Assembly (NCBI RefSeq): GCF_022605725.1
Contig: NC_065553.1
Coordinates: 5,642,001 to 5,706,000, forward strand
Direction of reading: 5' to 3'
DNA from: Anthonomus grandis grandis
Lineage: Eukaryota > Arthropoda > Insecta > Coleoptera > Curculionidae
DNA length: 64,000 nucleotides
Below, in pieces: positions 1 through 9,793 of the stretch. Under the pieces are notes generated by a model. That model was given only the letters and a program-made list of their open reading frames with translations, made no database searches and was not told the origin of the DNA. The number at the start of each line of letters is the position of its first letter. Position 1 is the first letter of the stretch. The position numbers were made by a program, and so were the translations under genes.

Positions 1-403
1 GCTCTTGATAACCGATACTTAAATATTGTTCTTTTCTTATTTAACGAGTCCGATTATATTGTTTTATAACACCCGGACGCATTACAAAGGCTTCATCACC
101 CATAAAGACAAATTCAATAACATAATCCGAATTTAAGATTTGAGTAAGTTCTAGAATGTTTAGTTTTCTATAGACCATCAGAAATGCGACCATTAGTTTC
201 TATACTGCAGTAAATAAACTCGCCGTTTGCATTCGCTATGACCATTAAAACTGTGCTATGGTAATTAAAATAATAAGATCCTCTATTGCTAGGAGAACTA
301 TCTAGACGTGTTTTCTATCAATTGCCCGAAAACAATGTGAGAACTTCCATTTTGTTTTAAAAGCAGATGCAATATCCATTCATTCCTTTGAATTACTAGG
401 AAA
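1..403 (-). pseudogene. Harbinger transposase, DDE exon (partial)
   Basis: Reading leftwards, a polypyrimidine tract and AG (minus strand, bases 404-409) precede an exon whose translation shows the Harbinger DDE_Tnp_4 pattern. A KWKFSHC block is followed by AIDRKHV (family norm GAIDGKHV, first catalytic Asp), then SYYFNYHS, TVLMVIANANGEF and TNGRISDG. The remainder runs off the window edge. The Gly before AID and the Gly after it are both replaced, and there are in-frame stops. This enzyme cuts and joins DNA for cut-and-paste transposition, but this copy is dead. The matching upstream exon is at 1206-1500. Confidence 0.8.
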
Positions 404-487
404 CTGATAAAAAAGAAACATTAACCATTATACTTGCCTTTATAATATAATATCTTAGTGTTTAGTTAACAATCTCTTTATTTTTAG

Positions 488-894
488 GATGTAGAAGATA
501 AATCCAGTTTTGACTAAAGTGCTGCATCTCCTTCAACAAAATATTCTGGGTATCAGACTTGACTTCTTAATTAGTGTGAATATAAATCATCTACGAGGCC
601 CATTTGGAAAAAAACAGGCACGTACAAAAGAAGAGAAAAGATTGGAGTGTGCTACTTGTGCCGACTTATTTGATAGATATGGAAAACATATCGTAGACCG
701 ACTACGGCAAATCAATCCCAATCAACATGAACAAATTCATTCAAAAATTTGTTAGTGATGTACTATTGGAAGCTGATAAGGCAAACTTTTACAAAAACTT
801 TAAAATAATAGATATCGGTGAGACACAAGTAGTGCAATTCCAAACATCCATGCCACCACCTATAACGAATCCACTTAAGTTGCAGCTGATTATT
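488..894 (+). pseudogene. Harbinger accessory gene, last exon (MADF/Myb-like protein C-terminus)
   Basis: A pyrimidine-rich tract ending in AG at 486-487 precedes an open stretch. After damage in its first 100 bases it reads ATCADLFDRYGKHIVDRLRQ and continues in a second frame as KFVSDVLLEADKANFYKN. A helical YGK-x-V-x-x-xLR segment followed by an acidic helix is usual for the C-terminal half of the MADF/Myb-like DNA-binding partner that Harbinger elements encode to guide the transposase. At least two frameshifts are present. The exon lies wholly inside the opposite-strand transposase intron. The MADF domain itself is not visible here, so the family label is inferred from position and style. 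Confidence 0.6.
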
Positions 895-1205
895 ATCATA
901 ACTTATAACCACTAAATCAATCTAATCAATTTCTGTCCTGAGCTGTTCCAAACTCATCAACAGTATGTAGTAGTACTGGAGGAGTTACGTATGTACACTC
1001 TCCGCAGCTTTCTGAAATAAGTCTGGTTGATATAGGATCAGCAACATCCGTGGTATAATACATTAATGAATTTAATCAAATGAGTTAATTCACTTATCTG
1101 TTACAGCATGTAGTAGTAAAATAACATATATTATATAAATGTGTATTATTCTAAAACTAAAACCCAACCCATACCTAATTAAAAACTATAACTACACCTA
1201 CTTAT

Positions 1206-1500
1206 CTTTAAATATTTCTCGTTTAAAGCCTTGTAAATAGCCTTACAGCTTTCAGGAACTATTTTGCTCAATGCTGGTTTAGATATCATCGTTGTGAATT
1301 CGAAGTCCTTATAGCTTCTTCCTATGGCAAGATATCTAAGTTGCTATAAGTCTTTCATGAGGTAAAATACCTTATTTCATGTAGATGTTCTGTTTTCTTA
1401 TATATGGACCAATCAATTCCAGCAATTCATATTACGAACTAGCGTGCATTCGCAAATAATAGTCGTCTGGTTCACCTCTTATTTCTTTTAGTAAATTAAT
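1206..1500 (-). pseudogene. Harbinger transposase, N-terminal exon
   Basis: Minus-strand translation gives LLKEIRGEPDDYYLRMHASS, then a stop-interrupted stretch, then LRYLAIGRSYKDFEFTTMI and KPALSKIVPESCKAIYKALN. This is the usual helix-turn-helix-like N-terminal region of Harbinger transposases (DEEYF..LRM, LRFLATG..., S.ISKI+..C.AIY..L). The exon ends at AAAG followed by ATAAGTAGG. The position and the following bases fit a 5' splice site whose GT has mutated to AT. The partner exon starts at 403, giving an intron of about 800 bases that holds the antisense exon 488-894. Confidence 0.75.
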
Positions 1501-2268
1501 GGGTGAATACTATTTTTTTTTAAAAGCCACTGCCTTGACCTTAATATGTGTGTCTTACTACAATTTATGCCATATCTGTTATCTATACCGTCTATAAGTG
1601 TCTAAACTCAACATACTACATAGAACATATAGCATTAGGTTGACTTTTTCATATTGAACTAGTTAAAAGGCCTTTTCGAAATCTATATTTGCGGTGCGAA
1701 GACATATTTGCGTTGACGTTGCGGTTCGTTGAATCAGGACCTGTATGGTGAAAGAGGCCTCTCGGTCAGTCATCATCATCAAGCCAAACATACGGAAATA
1801 GTAATTTTATAGAAGAGCTTGACTGTTTCTACATTAGTCACACTTAAGTTTAAATTTAAAAAAAAATTAACTAAGTACATAACCGGTAACACGTTCCAGT
1901 GCGTGTCCCGGGGGTTGTCTAATTAAGTGGCAATAGACTCGTGCTGGGCTGGACAGTGGTCACTGTGATTACTGGACTGGCCGGACCAGTTTAGACGCGT
2001 TGTATGTACATACATGTGTAGTCACTTGTGAAACCCCATACGAAGGGCGCGACGCTTTTTCAAGTCACCATCGGGATAATTTATGATGTTTTAATTTTTA
2101 TGAGTATGGCATGATAAACTAGCGAATAAGATCTATCGATGCGATGGCTTTGAAAGGCTTCGGCCACTTTCTTAGCCAGAAAATTATGAAAATGTTATAA
2201 ATGAATTTAGTTAGATATGAAACTCGTCTGTTTGTCGTTTACCTTTTTATCTATCTATTCGTCAGTTT
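1501..2268. other. Intergenic, with GC-richer island 1890-2060
   Basis: No gene is recognised. Bases 1890-2060 are clearly less AT-rich than the surroundings and contain repeated GGCTGGACAG/GACTGGCCGGAC-like words. I see no ORF or repeat partner elsewhere in the window. It may be a conserved noncoding island, or the outer part of the neighbouring Harbinger elements. Confidence 0.4.
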
Positions 2269-3026
2269 TTAATGTATCATTTTTGTCTGCCAAGGAACCG
2301 ATCCATCTTCCACAAAGTAATTTGCATAACTCTCTCGAAGATCCACAGACCTTTGAGATGAACGGTTTCTTAAACTATTTGGTAGCGATTGTAATCCTTG
2401 TCACAGGCATGACAATTCCTGCATCATGATTTTCTATGTCTACTGTATATTCTAATTGCTGGTTCTGTAGTTTTGCTTATCTGAGCCAATTATGTAATGC
2501 GCAACATGCCTTTACAATGGTAACAACTTTTTCAGGACTGTAAGCCATCGGTTTCTCAAACACTCGGAATCTGACAGCTAGAATACCGAAAGCGTTTCTC
2601 ACTATTCTTCTCGCCCGAGACAATCGATAATTGAAATTTTTTTGCTTTAACGTTAATCGATTACCTGGAAAAGGTTTTAATAAGTACCTACTCTTTCAAG
2701 GGAAATGCATTGTCACCAACTAGGACATGACCCTCTGGTAGTATACCACTTTCTAATGCTTGATACAAACTACAATTATGAATTACGCCTCCGTCAGAAA
2801 CCCGACCATTACATCCTATATCTATGTAACTAAAGCAATATTTGTGATCTACAACTGCCATTAAGACGATGCTGTTCGTTTCTTTATAGTTGTAGTACAA
2901 GCTTCCTAATTCAGGTGGTGCTTTAATGATGACATTTTTGCCGTCGATTGCTCCACAGCATCCGGGAAAATTCAATTTTTTTCAAAAACCATTCCCAATA
3001 ATTTTTTAGTCTGTAGCGGCAGGAAT
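2269..3026 (-). pseudogene. Harbinger transposase, DDE exon
   Basis: The exon begins after a minus-strand acceptor (T-tract then CAG, complement of 3027-3040). Reading leftwards it gives IPAATD, then LNFPGCCGAIDGKNVIIKAP with the first catalytic Asp, NYKETNSIVLMAVVDHKY, IDIGCNGRVSDGGV, and LPEGHVLVGDNAFPLK with the second catalytic Asp in GDNAF. It continues as FNYRLSRARRIVRNAFGILA (carrying the third acidic region), VKACCALHNWLR, and the terminal YFVEDGSVPWQTKMI, with a stop at 2269-2271. These are the expected blocks of a PIF/Harbinger DDE transposase in order. Frame breaks occur near 2680 and 2430. Confidence 0.9.
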
Positions 3027-3090
3027 CTGAAAAAAAAACATACATAATATATTCATAAGTAATTTCAACATTTTTTTATTTTATTTTCAG

Positions 3091-3668
3091 ATTTCCGACA
3101 GTTCAACCAATGATGATGTAAATAGCGAGGGGAATAAAACTACTCTAGATTCTTTTCGTCAACCGGACACTAACTCAGCACCTTCAACAAAAAAGAGAAG
3201 GATTACCCAGCTTGCGAGTATGACTCATCATTTAAAAGATATAGTCGAGACTGCTAACTCGAGGGTCGAAGCTAATGAATTGACATCTTCGGTACACACG
3301 TCGCTGACCAACTAAAAGCGCAGCCCTACTTTTGGCATTAGATACACAGGAATATATTCACTTAAATAAAGTTCGACGGCAATATCTTCAAAATGCAAAT
3401 CTGAACAAAATGCCAGGACATCAGAATCGCTATGTAGCCCTACGTCAATATATCGTAACAACAATCATGATTATTTTGAAAAGCCGTCTTCACAAGCAAG
3501 TGAATCCACATCTCAATTTACATCACCTAAATATAATACGGAATACACGTCGCCTGAATACAATACGGAATATCAGCTTTTCCCGAATATGGTACCATCT
3601 GATAATATGAATACTGGTGAAAAGCAAAAAATACTACAAATACTACAAAAAAAATACTACAAAAAATG
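3091..3668 (+). pseudogene. Harbinger accessory-gene exon nested antisense in the transposase intron
   Basis: Begins immediately after a strong acceptor (TTATTTTATTTTCAG, ending at 3090). The first part reads ISDSSTNDDVNSEGNKT and KKRRITQLASMTHHLKDI to a stop at 3315. After a frameshift a second low-complexity Ser/Tyr/Asn-rich stretch follows (EKPSSQASESTSQFTSPKYN, EYTSPEYNTEYQLFPNM), ending near 3668. The composition and codon pattern look protein-coding. The KKRR motif suggests a nuclear protein. It occupies the place of the accessory-gene exon in elements A and D. I did not find its upstream exons. Confidence 0.6.
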
Positions 3669-3762
3669 ACCTAATTATTTCAGCAATGAGAAATGCCGAT
3701 GTTGATTATCAGTAGTGATTGGAGCAATTAAATTTAAACCTACTACCTACTTTTATTCTTAC

Positions 3763-4120
3763 CTTGATAAATTCATTTAATGTTTCATAAATGACTTCAC
3801 AAACTTCTGACATGAATTCTGAAATAGTTGATTTTCCGAGACGAAACAGGTGTGTGAGTGTTCTTAAACTACATCCGGTAGCAAGAAAATATAGAACTGT
3901 CTGTAATTTTGTAGTAGCGGGTATTGCATTTCTTAAATGGGTATCTTTACGTTGAATTTGTGACCCAGTTTCATTAAGAGAAAATTGAAACAACTTTCAG
4001 ACATTCTCAAAGTTCCAAAGTATTCTTTGGGATCTTCTAATGCTAATTCCTTTAGAAGAGAATTTGTAGCTCCTAGTTCTTCTCTTCTATTAATCCATTT
4101 TCTTACCCATTGTTATTAGC
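3763..4120 (-). pseudogene. Harbinger transposase, N-terminal exon
   Basis: Minus-strand reading gives WVRKWINRREELGATNSLLK, ELALEDPKEYFGTLRMSES, then after a one-base shift LNETGSQIQRKDTHLRNAIP, LQTVLYFLATGCSLRTL, HLFRLGKSTISEFMSEVCE and IYETLNEFIK. This is the standard N-terminal region upstream of the DDE core. The exon ends AAG at 3763-3765 and is followed by GTAAGA, an excellent 5' splice site. The 736-base intron runs from 3762 to 3027. Confidence 0.85.
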
Positions 4121-4252
4121 ATTACATTACATTAGTTATTACATTAGCCGATTTACTTTGTTGCATTGCACTGTGTTCATCTCGGAAAACAAAACTCACT
4201 TTTATACTATACTCGACTAGAGTGCGAACAATTTTCGGCAGTAGCGAGCATT

Positions 4253-4330
4253 TTAGTCACTAAACTACTTGCCACTCGACTAAATTACTAGCCTAGTCCA
4301 AACTAGGCTTTAGTAGTTTAGTCGTGTGGT
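4253..4330. repeat. Palindromic terminal repeat of Harbinger-like elements
   Basis: Contains ACTAAATTACTAGCC followed shortly by AACTAGGCTTTAGT, and is itself nearly palindromic. The same pair of words, less palindromic, closes element C at 5870-5911. It therefore looks like the right TIR of element B, possibly fused with the left TIR of element C. Confidence 0.55.
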
Positions 4331-5911
4331 GAGTATCCATTAATCAATTATCGTTCAGACCAGTTTAGTGCAAACGTCATCGTGGTGTCGAAATCGACAA
4401 AAACAGACGTCGTACGAAATTAAATAAGGCTATAAAAAGTAATTTAAATATTATTTTAAAATGCAGTGAAGAGGAAATATCTGACAAATCAAAGCGCGCA
4501 TGGGTCTGAAAGTCGATAAATAGACCAGAATTATTAGGAGCATAACACCGTATTTTGAAAGAGTTACAATTTGAAAATACAGTAATGCAATCAGAGTTTT
4601 GGAAACTTCATTTAATTATCTTTTGACTAAAATCAAATATCAGATTTAACGCAGAAATACGCACCTTCGGGATGCACTTCCATCAAAGTCGAAGTTGCAA
4701 TGTATAATGTATTTTCTTGCCACTAGCAGCAACTTAAGAAGCACTGTTTAGACTTAATAAATCAACAATATCTGTATTTATTCGTGCTATTTATGACACT
4801 TGAAATTTATTCAGGTATATACCAATAAAACACATATTTATTGCATAGTGTTTTTAATAACAACTGAAAAAACTTTAACATCCAAAGGGTTTATAAACGG
4901 TAATATTGTTTATAATTTAGCATAATCTTTTAATAAGAAATATTTATTATGTAAATATTTTTTGACGACGTCACTGGAAAATATTACTTGTATCGGTGGA
5001 ATCAACAATGCGATCGAGCGGCGTTGCAATGTTGTTGCCTTTTTCTGTAATATACGATATTTACAGTCATTTAACTTTGAATTTTGACTACTTTATTGAC
5101 CATCTTACTATATTTTATGGAAAAAAAACGCTTCATATTTTATTAAAGAGGAATCAAAGTATTGTTCTGCTCCTGTCAAAATAATTGACAAATTTTTATG
5201 ATATTATAAAACGTGTTTTTTTGCCATTTCTACATAAGCATTTGGCATCATTGCATCAGAGATGTTTCAATTGAATGCGAATTCTAGCCTTTCAATGTAA
5301 GGTAATATCGTACTAATGGCTGTTGTACTATGACTGTTTCACATATAGAGAGAGATGGAGAAGTGTTTCGTCAGTGCAAATTATATTCCCTATTGGGGAC
5401 TGGTCTGCTACCCGAAGGCCATTTCTTGATCAGAGACAAACCTTAAAAGGAATATTTGCTGAAGCCTTTTCCAGGAACAAGACTTAGTGTCAAATAAAAC
5501 ATATTCAACCGGTTCTCTCGAACCAAAGTTCTTCGACCAAGAAGAATTATCGAAAATGTGTTCGGTATACAGACAAGCAGATTTACGTTATTCGAAAAAC
5601 TAATATGATATTCTCGGGATAAAGTTAATTTAATTGTTAAAGCCTGTTGCGTTCTACATAATTAGCTCAGATTATTAAAAGAAAATACTCAATCTGTCGA
5701 CAATGATACAGGTGCAATAAAAGATGGCAATTGGAGAACGTTGCAAGGATTTTATGAGTTAGCCCTACTTTCGAGAACTTCAACAAACCACTTAACAAAA
5801 AGAGTTCAAGAGCTTCGAGCTAAATATTCTGATTATTTTGTAGGAGATGGGTCAGTGCCAAACGTCACTAAATTACTAGCCGTGTCTGAACTTGGCTTTA
5901 GTTTTTTATTG
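4331..5911 (+). mobile_element. Harbinger element C
   Basis: Plus-strand Harbinger remnant lying tail-on to element B. It has an N-terminal exon (about 4440-4814), an intron-like gap, and a DDE/C-terminal part (about 5250-5890). The last coding bases run straight into the terminal repeat at 5870-5911. Confidence 0.75.
4440..5911 (+). pseudogene. Harbinger transposase, decayed
   Basis: The N-terminal part reads SDKSKRAWV, KSINRPELLGA, ILKELQFENT and STISVFIRAIYDTLE, ending in CAG followed by GTATAT at 4815, a plausible donor. The second part begins near 5250. It reads, across shifted frames, IVLMAVV, FRQCKLYSLLGTGLLPEGHF, RRIIENVFGIQTSRFTLFE, VNLIVKACCVLHN and LTKRVQELRAKYSDYFVGDG followed by SVP. 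The conserved C-terminal GSVPWQ motif is cut short and replaced by terminal-repeat sequence. Stops and frameshifts are frequent. The gap 4815-5240 has no clear antisense exon, unlike elements A and B. Confidence 0.8.
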
Positions 5912-7492
5912 CCAGTAAGTGGAAAGTTTTAGATATAAAGTAGATATTTCTAAATACTAGTAGATTTTCCAATAAGCTGCAATTTCTCAAAACTTTTACC
6001 ATGTAAGTTACGCTACGCTATTGATTCTACAATTTTTTAAAGCATCTGCAAACCCTCGTTTTTTTTCTCTGCCAATAAGAACAAATTTCAAGATTATTAA
6101 AGATTTTTAAAGATTTAAAGATCAAAAGGACCCACTGAGGCTTATCAGTGCAATAAATGACATAGATCTTAAGTTGATGTTTAGATCAGGGGTAGTAACA
6201 TATTGAACTGACAACAACAACCAAGTAAAAAAAAACAATAAAATATACATTTCGGTTGGTAGAGAAAACACAAGATATGCATAAACCAGATGAACATTGA
6301 CAACAAAAAAATTACACACTACAATACCCACACTACAACTTCAATCAACATGGCTCAACAAATCGGGACCGATTGGACGTCCAGTAATTCAAAAATAGGA
6401 CATAGAATAAATCCCAGGGACGTCCCAGTGATGTGCTTTTGGAACAGTACAGGCAACAAATGGGATCATCCCAAGTTGGTCACATAGACGTTTTTTTGAT
6501 AGTACTATAAACGTACGGAGGACTTATTGGCTGTCCGGTGGATGTATACGAGACAACAATACTTACGTTTTCCAAATATTTAAAGGATATAGAAGGGATG
6601 GTAGAAAAACTATACAAAGGTATATTTTAGAAAAAATCACTTTTATTTTAATATTATGCAGTGATCATATTTATTTTTCACGTGTTATCCTTTCAGGGCC
6701 GTGGTACAACCATGATATAATCTCAATCTCTTTCTGAGTAACTTGTGTAATTATTAAGTTAAGCGTTACTTCTTCTAAAACAAAAAATTATTACTTGCAG
6801 GGGCTTTAGTTTTTATTACGAAAAGATTTTGCACCTTTAGGCATTTTAGGTTCTTCCCTTTTTGCAGCACTATATACTCTGGCACCTTAGAATAAAGCTA
6901 AAGTTGAGGGGGTGCAGTCTAAGGCCTCCAATTTAAAATCACTTTTACTTACCGTCGCGATTACAAAACAACGAAATAGCGACGAAATAAGAGCGAGTTA
7001 TTTATTACAAAAAATTAGTTGTCGCTAAGGATCAAACTTTCCAAATCTAAAAAGGAACTGGAGGATTCAGAACATATCACAACGGCGCAATGAACTGACC
7101 GTCCTAACCCGAATGTGCATTGCAATAACAAAAAGAATCGACGACAACAGCAACCTCTTCATGTCATGGAGTAGAACTAAATGAAAACGGTTTAATAAGG
7201 CGCCAAATTTAAATGTTAAAATTAGATTAAAATAAGTTGGGAATGTACTGTTGGCAAAATACATTCGATAAAAAAATATTACATGTAGCTTATTTTTATG
7301 TATGTTTAATATATATAAAGATATAAATATAAATATCCAAGAGACCCATGAATATCATCAATTTGATAATCGCAGCCAGGACGTCCAAGAGATGTCCCAC
7401 GTTATTTTTATTTGTATCATTCCACTTATGAAATTTGCGACTAATATAGTACGTCCCCAGGACAAAAAGTGTTTACTGGGAAGTGCAAATCA
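5912..7492. other. Intergenic, with GACGTCC-rich segment
   Basis: No gene recognised. Around 6370-6545 and again at 7375-7460 there are recurring GGACGTCC, GGGACGTCCC and GATGTCC words spaced tens of bases apart, suggesting a degenerate repeat of unknown family. The short ORFs here have no recognisable domain. The rest is AT-rich and unremarkable. Confidence 0.35.
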
Positions 7493-8150
7493 TTAAAACT
7501 CTATATAGGAGGGTAGACGCAATATGTTCCAACAATGTGGACCTCAGCAGTAAAATAGAAAACATTACCAAAGACTTACAGTAGAACGAATATCCAAGCA
7601 AACTAATAAAGACAACTATTAGGAAAGAAGCAGCAAGGAAAGAACCACAGTAACTGGAGGATCCTCCAGCATTTTTAATAATTTCGTATATCAAGGAATC
7701 TTTGAAGAAAATTAGGAGAATTCCGAGAAAACTTAACCTAATGATTGCCTTCACTTCGAGACAACTATACAAGGTTTAGTATCGAAAACCAAGAATGCCT
7801 ACAAGACACCAAGAACTACGTATACCAAATCTCCTGTGAAGGTGGAGAGTCATACATAGGCGAGACAAAGGGATTATTGAAAGTCAGGGCCAAAGAACAT
7901 CGAAAGTGGACCCGAAGAGGAGAGATTTCCAGATCAGGAAGGTAAAACACGCGTGGTCCAATGACCACAACACACATTGGACAGAAGCAAAGATTTTTTG
8001 CAAGGAGCAAAATTGAAAAAAAAAAAGAAAAATTGCGTAATGTATTACGCAAAAACAAGGAATCTTTTGGAGATCCCTACTATCAGGACACTGCAGGATA
8101 ATAGAGATAGTAGAGACAGCACACCTCTAGTTTATAAGCCTGTAGAATAG
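7493..8150 (+). pseudogene. Penelope-like retroelement, C-terminal RT linker and GIY-YIG endonuclease
   Basis: In three plus-strand frames the segment gives, in order, TLYRRVDAICSNNVDLSSKI, EYPSKLIKTTIRK, ISYIKESLKKIRRIPRKLN, then an in-frame GIY-YIG-type domain YVYQISCEGGESYIGETKG with KVRAKEHRKW. After that come HAWSNDHNTHW, EAKIFCKEQN and NLLEIPTIRTLQDN. This is the known C-terminal order of Penelope-like elements: RT thumb and linker, 'YIPY(I)KG..EKI.RI' motif, GIY-YIG nuclease, then a conserved tail. The GIY-YIG block is intact in one frame; the flanks carry stops and shifts. The reverse transcriptase core is missing. Confidence 0.8.
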
Positions 8151-8637
8151 TTATTGCTATAATCTTACACTTGATACCGGTTGGACATACCTCTTAGCCA
8201 AAATGCTGAGCTAAATCTAAAATAAAAACAATGGAAGCTCGAAAATTAGATTTCCTAAGAATCTTGTCGAGTCAGACAGTGCCTCTATAAATATTTCTAC
8301 ATCTGTAAGTTCAATTTTTGCAATTCTTTTTTTTTATTTCAATATGATATTTTCAATCTATTTTAAGTATACAGATTTTAACTACATTTCAGTAGAATAT
8401 TAATAACTTTAATATTTAACTTGCAGGAAATAAATAGCCCCTAATTGTTTCTAATAGAATTTCTCTTTTTTTTTACAGCCACGAGCCATATTTCAAAAAC
8501 ACGATTAAGGGTGCATTGGTCAAGGAACGACGTATAACATAAATCAGCGTCCGACTGGGCACACCCTCCCTGCCCTTATGTTTACCCATAATATTTGACA
8601 AAGGTTCATTTCACCTTGAACGGGTGGTCAGCGGACC
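8151..8637. other. Intergenic, GC-richer island 8490-8640
   Basis: No ORF. Bases 8490-8640 are GC-richer and contain AAGGTTCA and TCAAGGTGA (minus strand), resembling nuclear-receptor half-sites. The functional meaning is unproven. Confidence 0.3.
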
Positions 8638-8945
8638 GTCAACAAACCGATGAAAGCCTTTTTTAACGAGGATTTGTAAATTTGCTTTAGGGATTAAGGA
8701 GTGTGCTATTAATAAATAAATTTTAGGCAAAATCTACATACATTCATAAGCCTTGCAATATATTTTCTTTAAAATGTAATTAAAGGAACAATATACAGTG
8801 ACCGCCTAAAGCTCTGCATAAATTCGATAAAAATTAGAGACATGATTTTTTGAGAAAACGGTCGGACTCGGATGGCTAATCACCTCGTCAGATCACACTT
8901 TTCGTAACGCATTCGCCAATTTACTTCCCATTTCAAGCGTGCATA
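8638..8945 (+). repeat. Dispersed repeat R1, left inverted copy
   Basis: Bases 8638-8878 are the reverse complement of 13140-13368 with few differences (shared words include GTCAACAAACCGATG, GACCGCCTAAAGCTC and AGAGACATGATTTTTTGAG). Bases 8893-8945 recur at about 20858-20912 (TCACACTTTTCGTAACGCAT). The copies appear to be pieces of one dispersed family. Confidence 0.8.
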
Positions 8946-9793
8946 TTATTTTATTATTCTATTTATGATTTTATCTTAAATCCGTAATTAAAAACATAAT
9001 ATAAAATATTTTGCAAATTATAAAAATTATGTGTTTTTCACTTGCTTTTTAACAAACATAAATGAAGAAAGAAACAAAAAAGTCGAATTCTGTCAAACAG
9101 AAAATTAGCTTTACCTTCAGTAAGATTAGATAAGCCCCATCAAAGCACATCAATTCTAACGTAAGTCAATAATCGGAGATGCGAGATATCAGATCCATAT
9201 CTGGCTGTTATTTGCATTCTGCCGTCTGATTTTGCAGAAAATGTAATTTTCCCCGAACGGTTTTGGTTTAATACATGCGATCGTGTGTATGTGCGCCCGG
9301 AAAATATGAAAAATATATGCGAGGCAGCCAGTCAACAACTTTATTTGATACTTTGCTTCTGTTTTATTTTATGAACAACGACGTGCTTATGGCATACTCT
9401 TTCCACAAGTTTAAATGTAAAATTTTAACAGAATTTAAAGAAAGTGTGAATAGGTTTAAGTAAATTCATTAGCCAATGTAAGACATGTAAGGAATATGTT
9501 TGATTACTGAAGAGCTAAGCTTTAGTATCAGTCTTCAGAATATTCAACACAAATAATTAGTATCGGATGTTTTTAGCTCTACAAAGGAAATGTTATCTTC
9601 ATGAGTCATCAAGCAGGATAATATTTTTTCTTTCGTATTTTCATGATTCACTGGAATGGTAAAGCTTCTAAATGTAAATGGTAATTCTTTATCGTAAAGA
9701 AGGCATTTACGTGTAAAATCGATGGCTTATTATCACGAATTTATAAATATACTAGGATTGCTAATGCAAATAGCCACCATGGCCAAAAATAAC
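8946..9793. other. Intergenic, nothing recognised
   Basis: AT-rich. Only short ORFs without domain resemblance. Confidence 0.4.

Larger units (their letters stand above)
1..1500 (-). mobile_element. Harbinger (PIF) element A, truncated by window edge
   Basis: Decayed Harbinger DNA transposon. It holds a minus-strand transposase in two exons (about 1500-1206 and 403 to beyond base 1) and a plus-strand exon of the accessory gene (488-about 894) lying inside the transposase intron. It is closely related to the copy at 36144-37661, with which it shares most of the first 370 bases and the accessory exon start. The left end lies outside the window and I could not place the right terminal repeat. 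Several stops and frameshifts make it non-functional. Confidence 0.85.
2269..4330 (-). mobile_element. Harbinger element B
   Basis: Second minus-strand Harbinger, of a different subfamily from element A. It has two transposase exons (4120-3763 and 3026-2269) separated by an intron with an intact GT donor and AG acceptor. The intron contains a plus-strand accessory-gene exon (3091-3668). The right edge is probably the palindromic segment at 4253-4330. I could not identify the left TIR. Confidence 0.85.

Noticed and set aside
2217..2429. 70-codon plus-strand ORF with a signal-peptide-like start
   Set aside because: It is the antisense of the Harbinger transposase C-terminus (YFVEDGSVPWQ on the minus strand).
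7473..7772. 99-codon minus-strand ORF with hydrophobic stretches
   Set aside because: Antisense shadow of the Penelope-like coding sequence.
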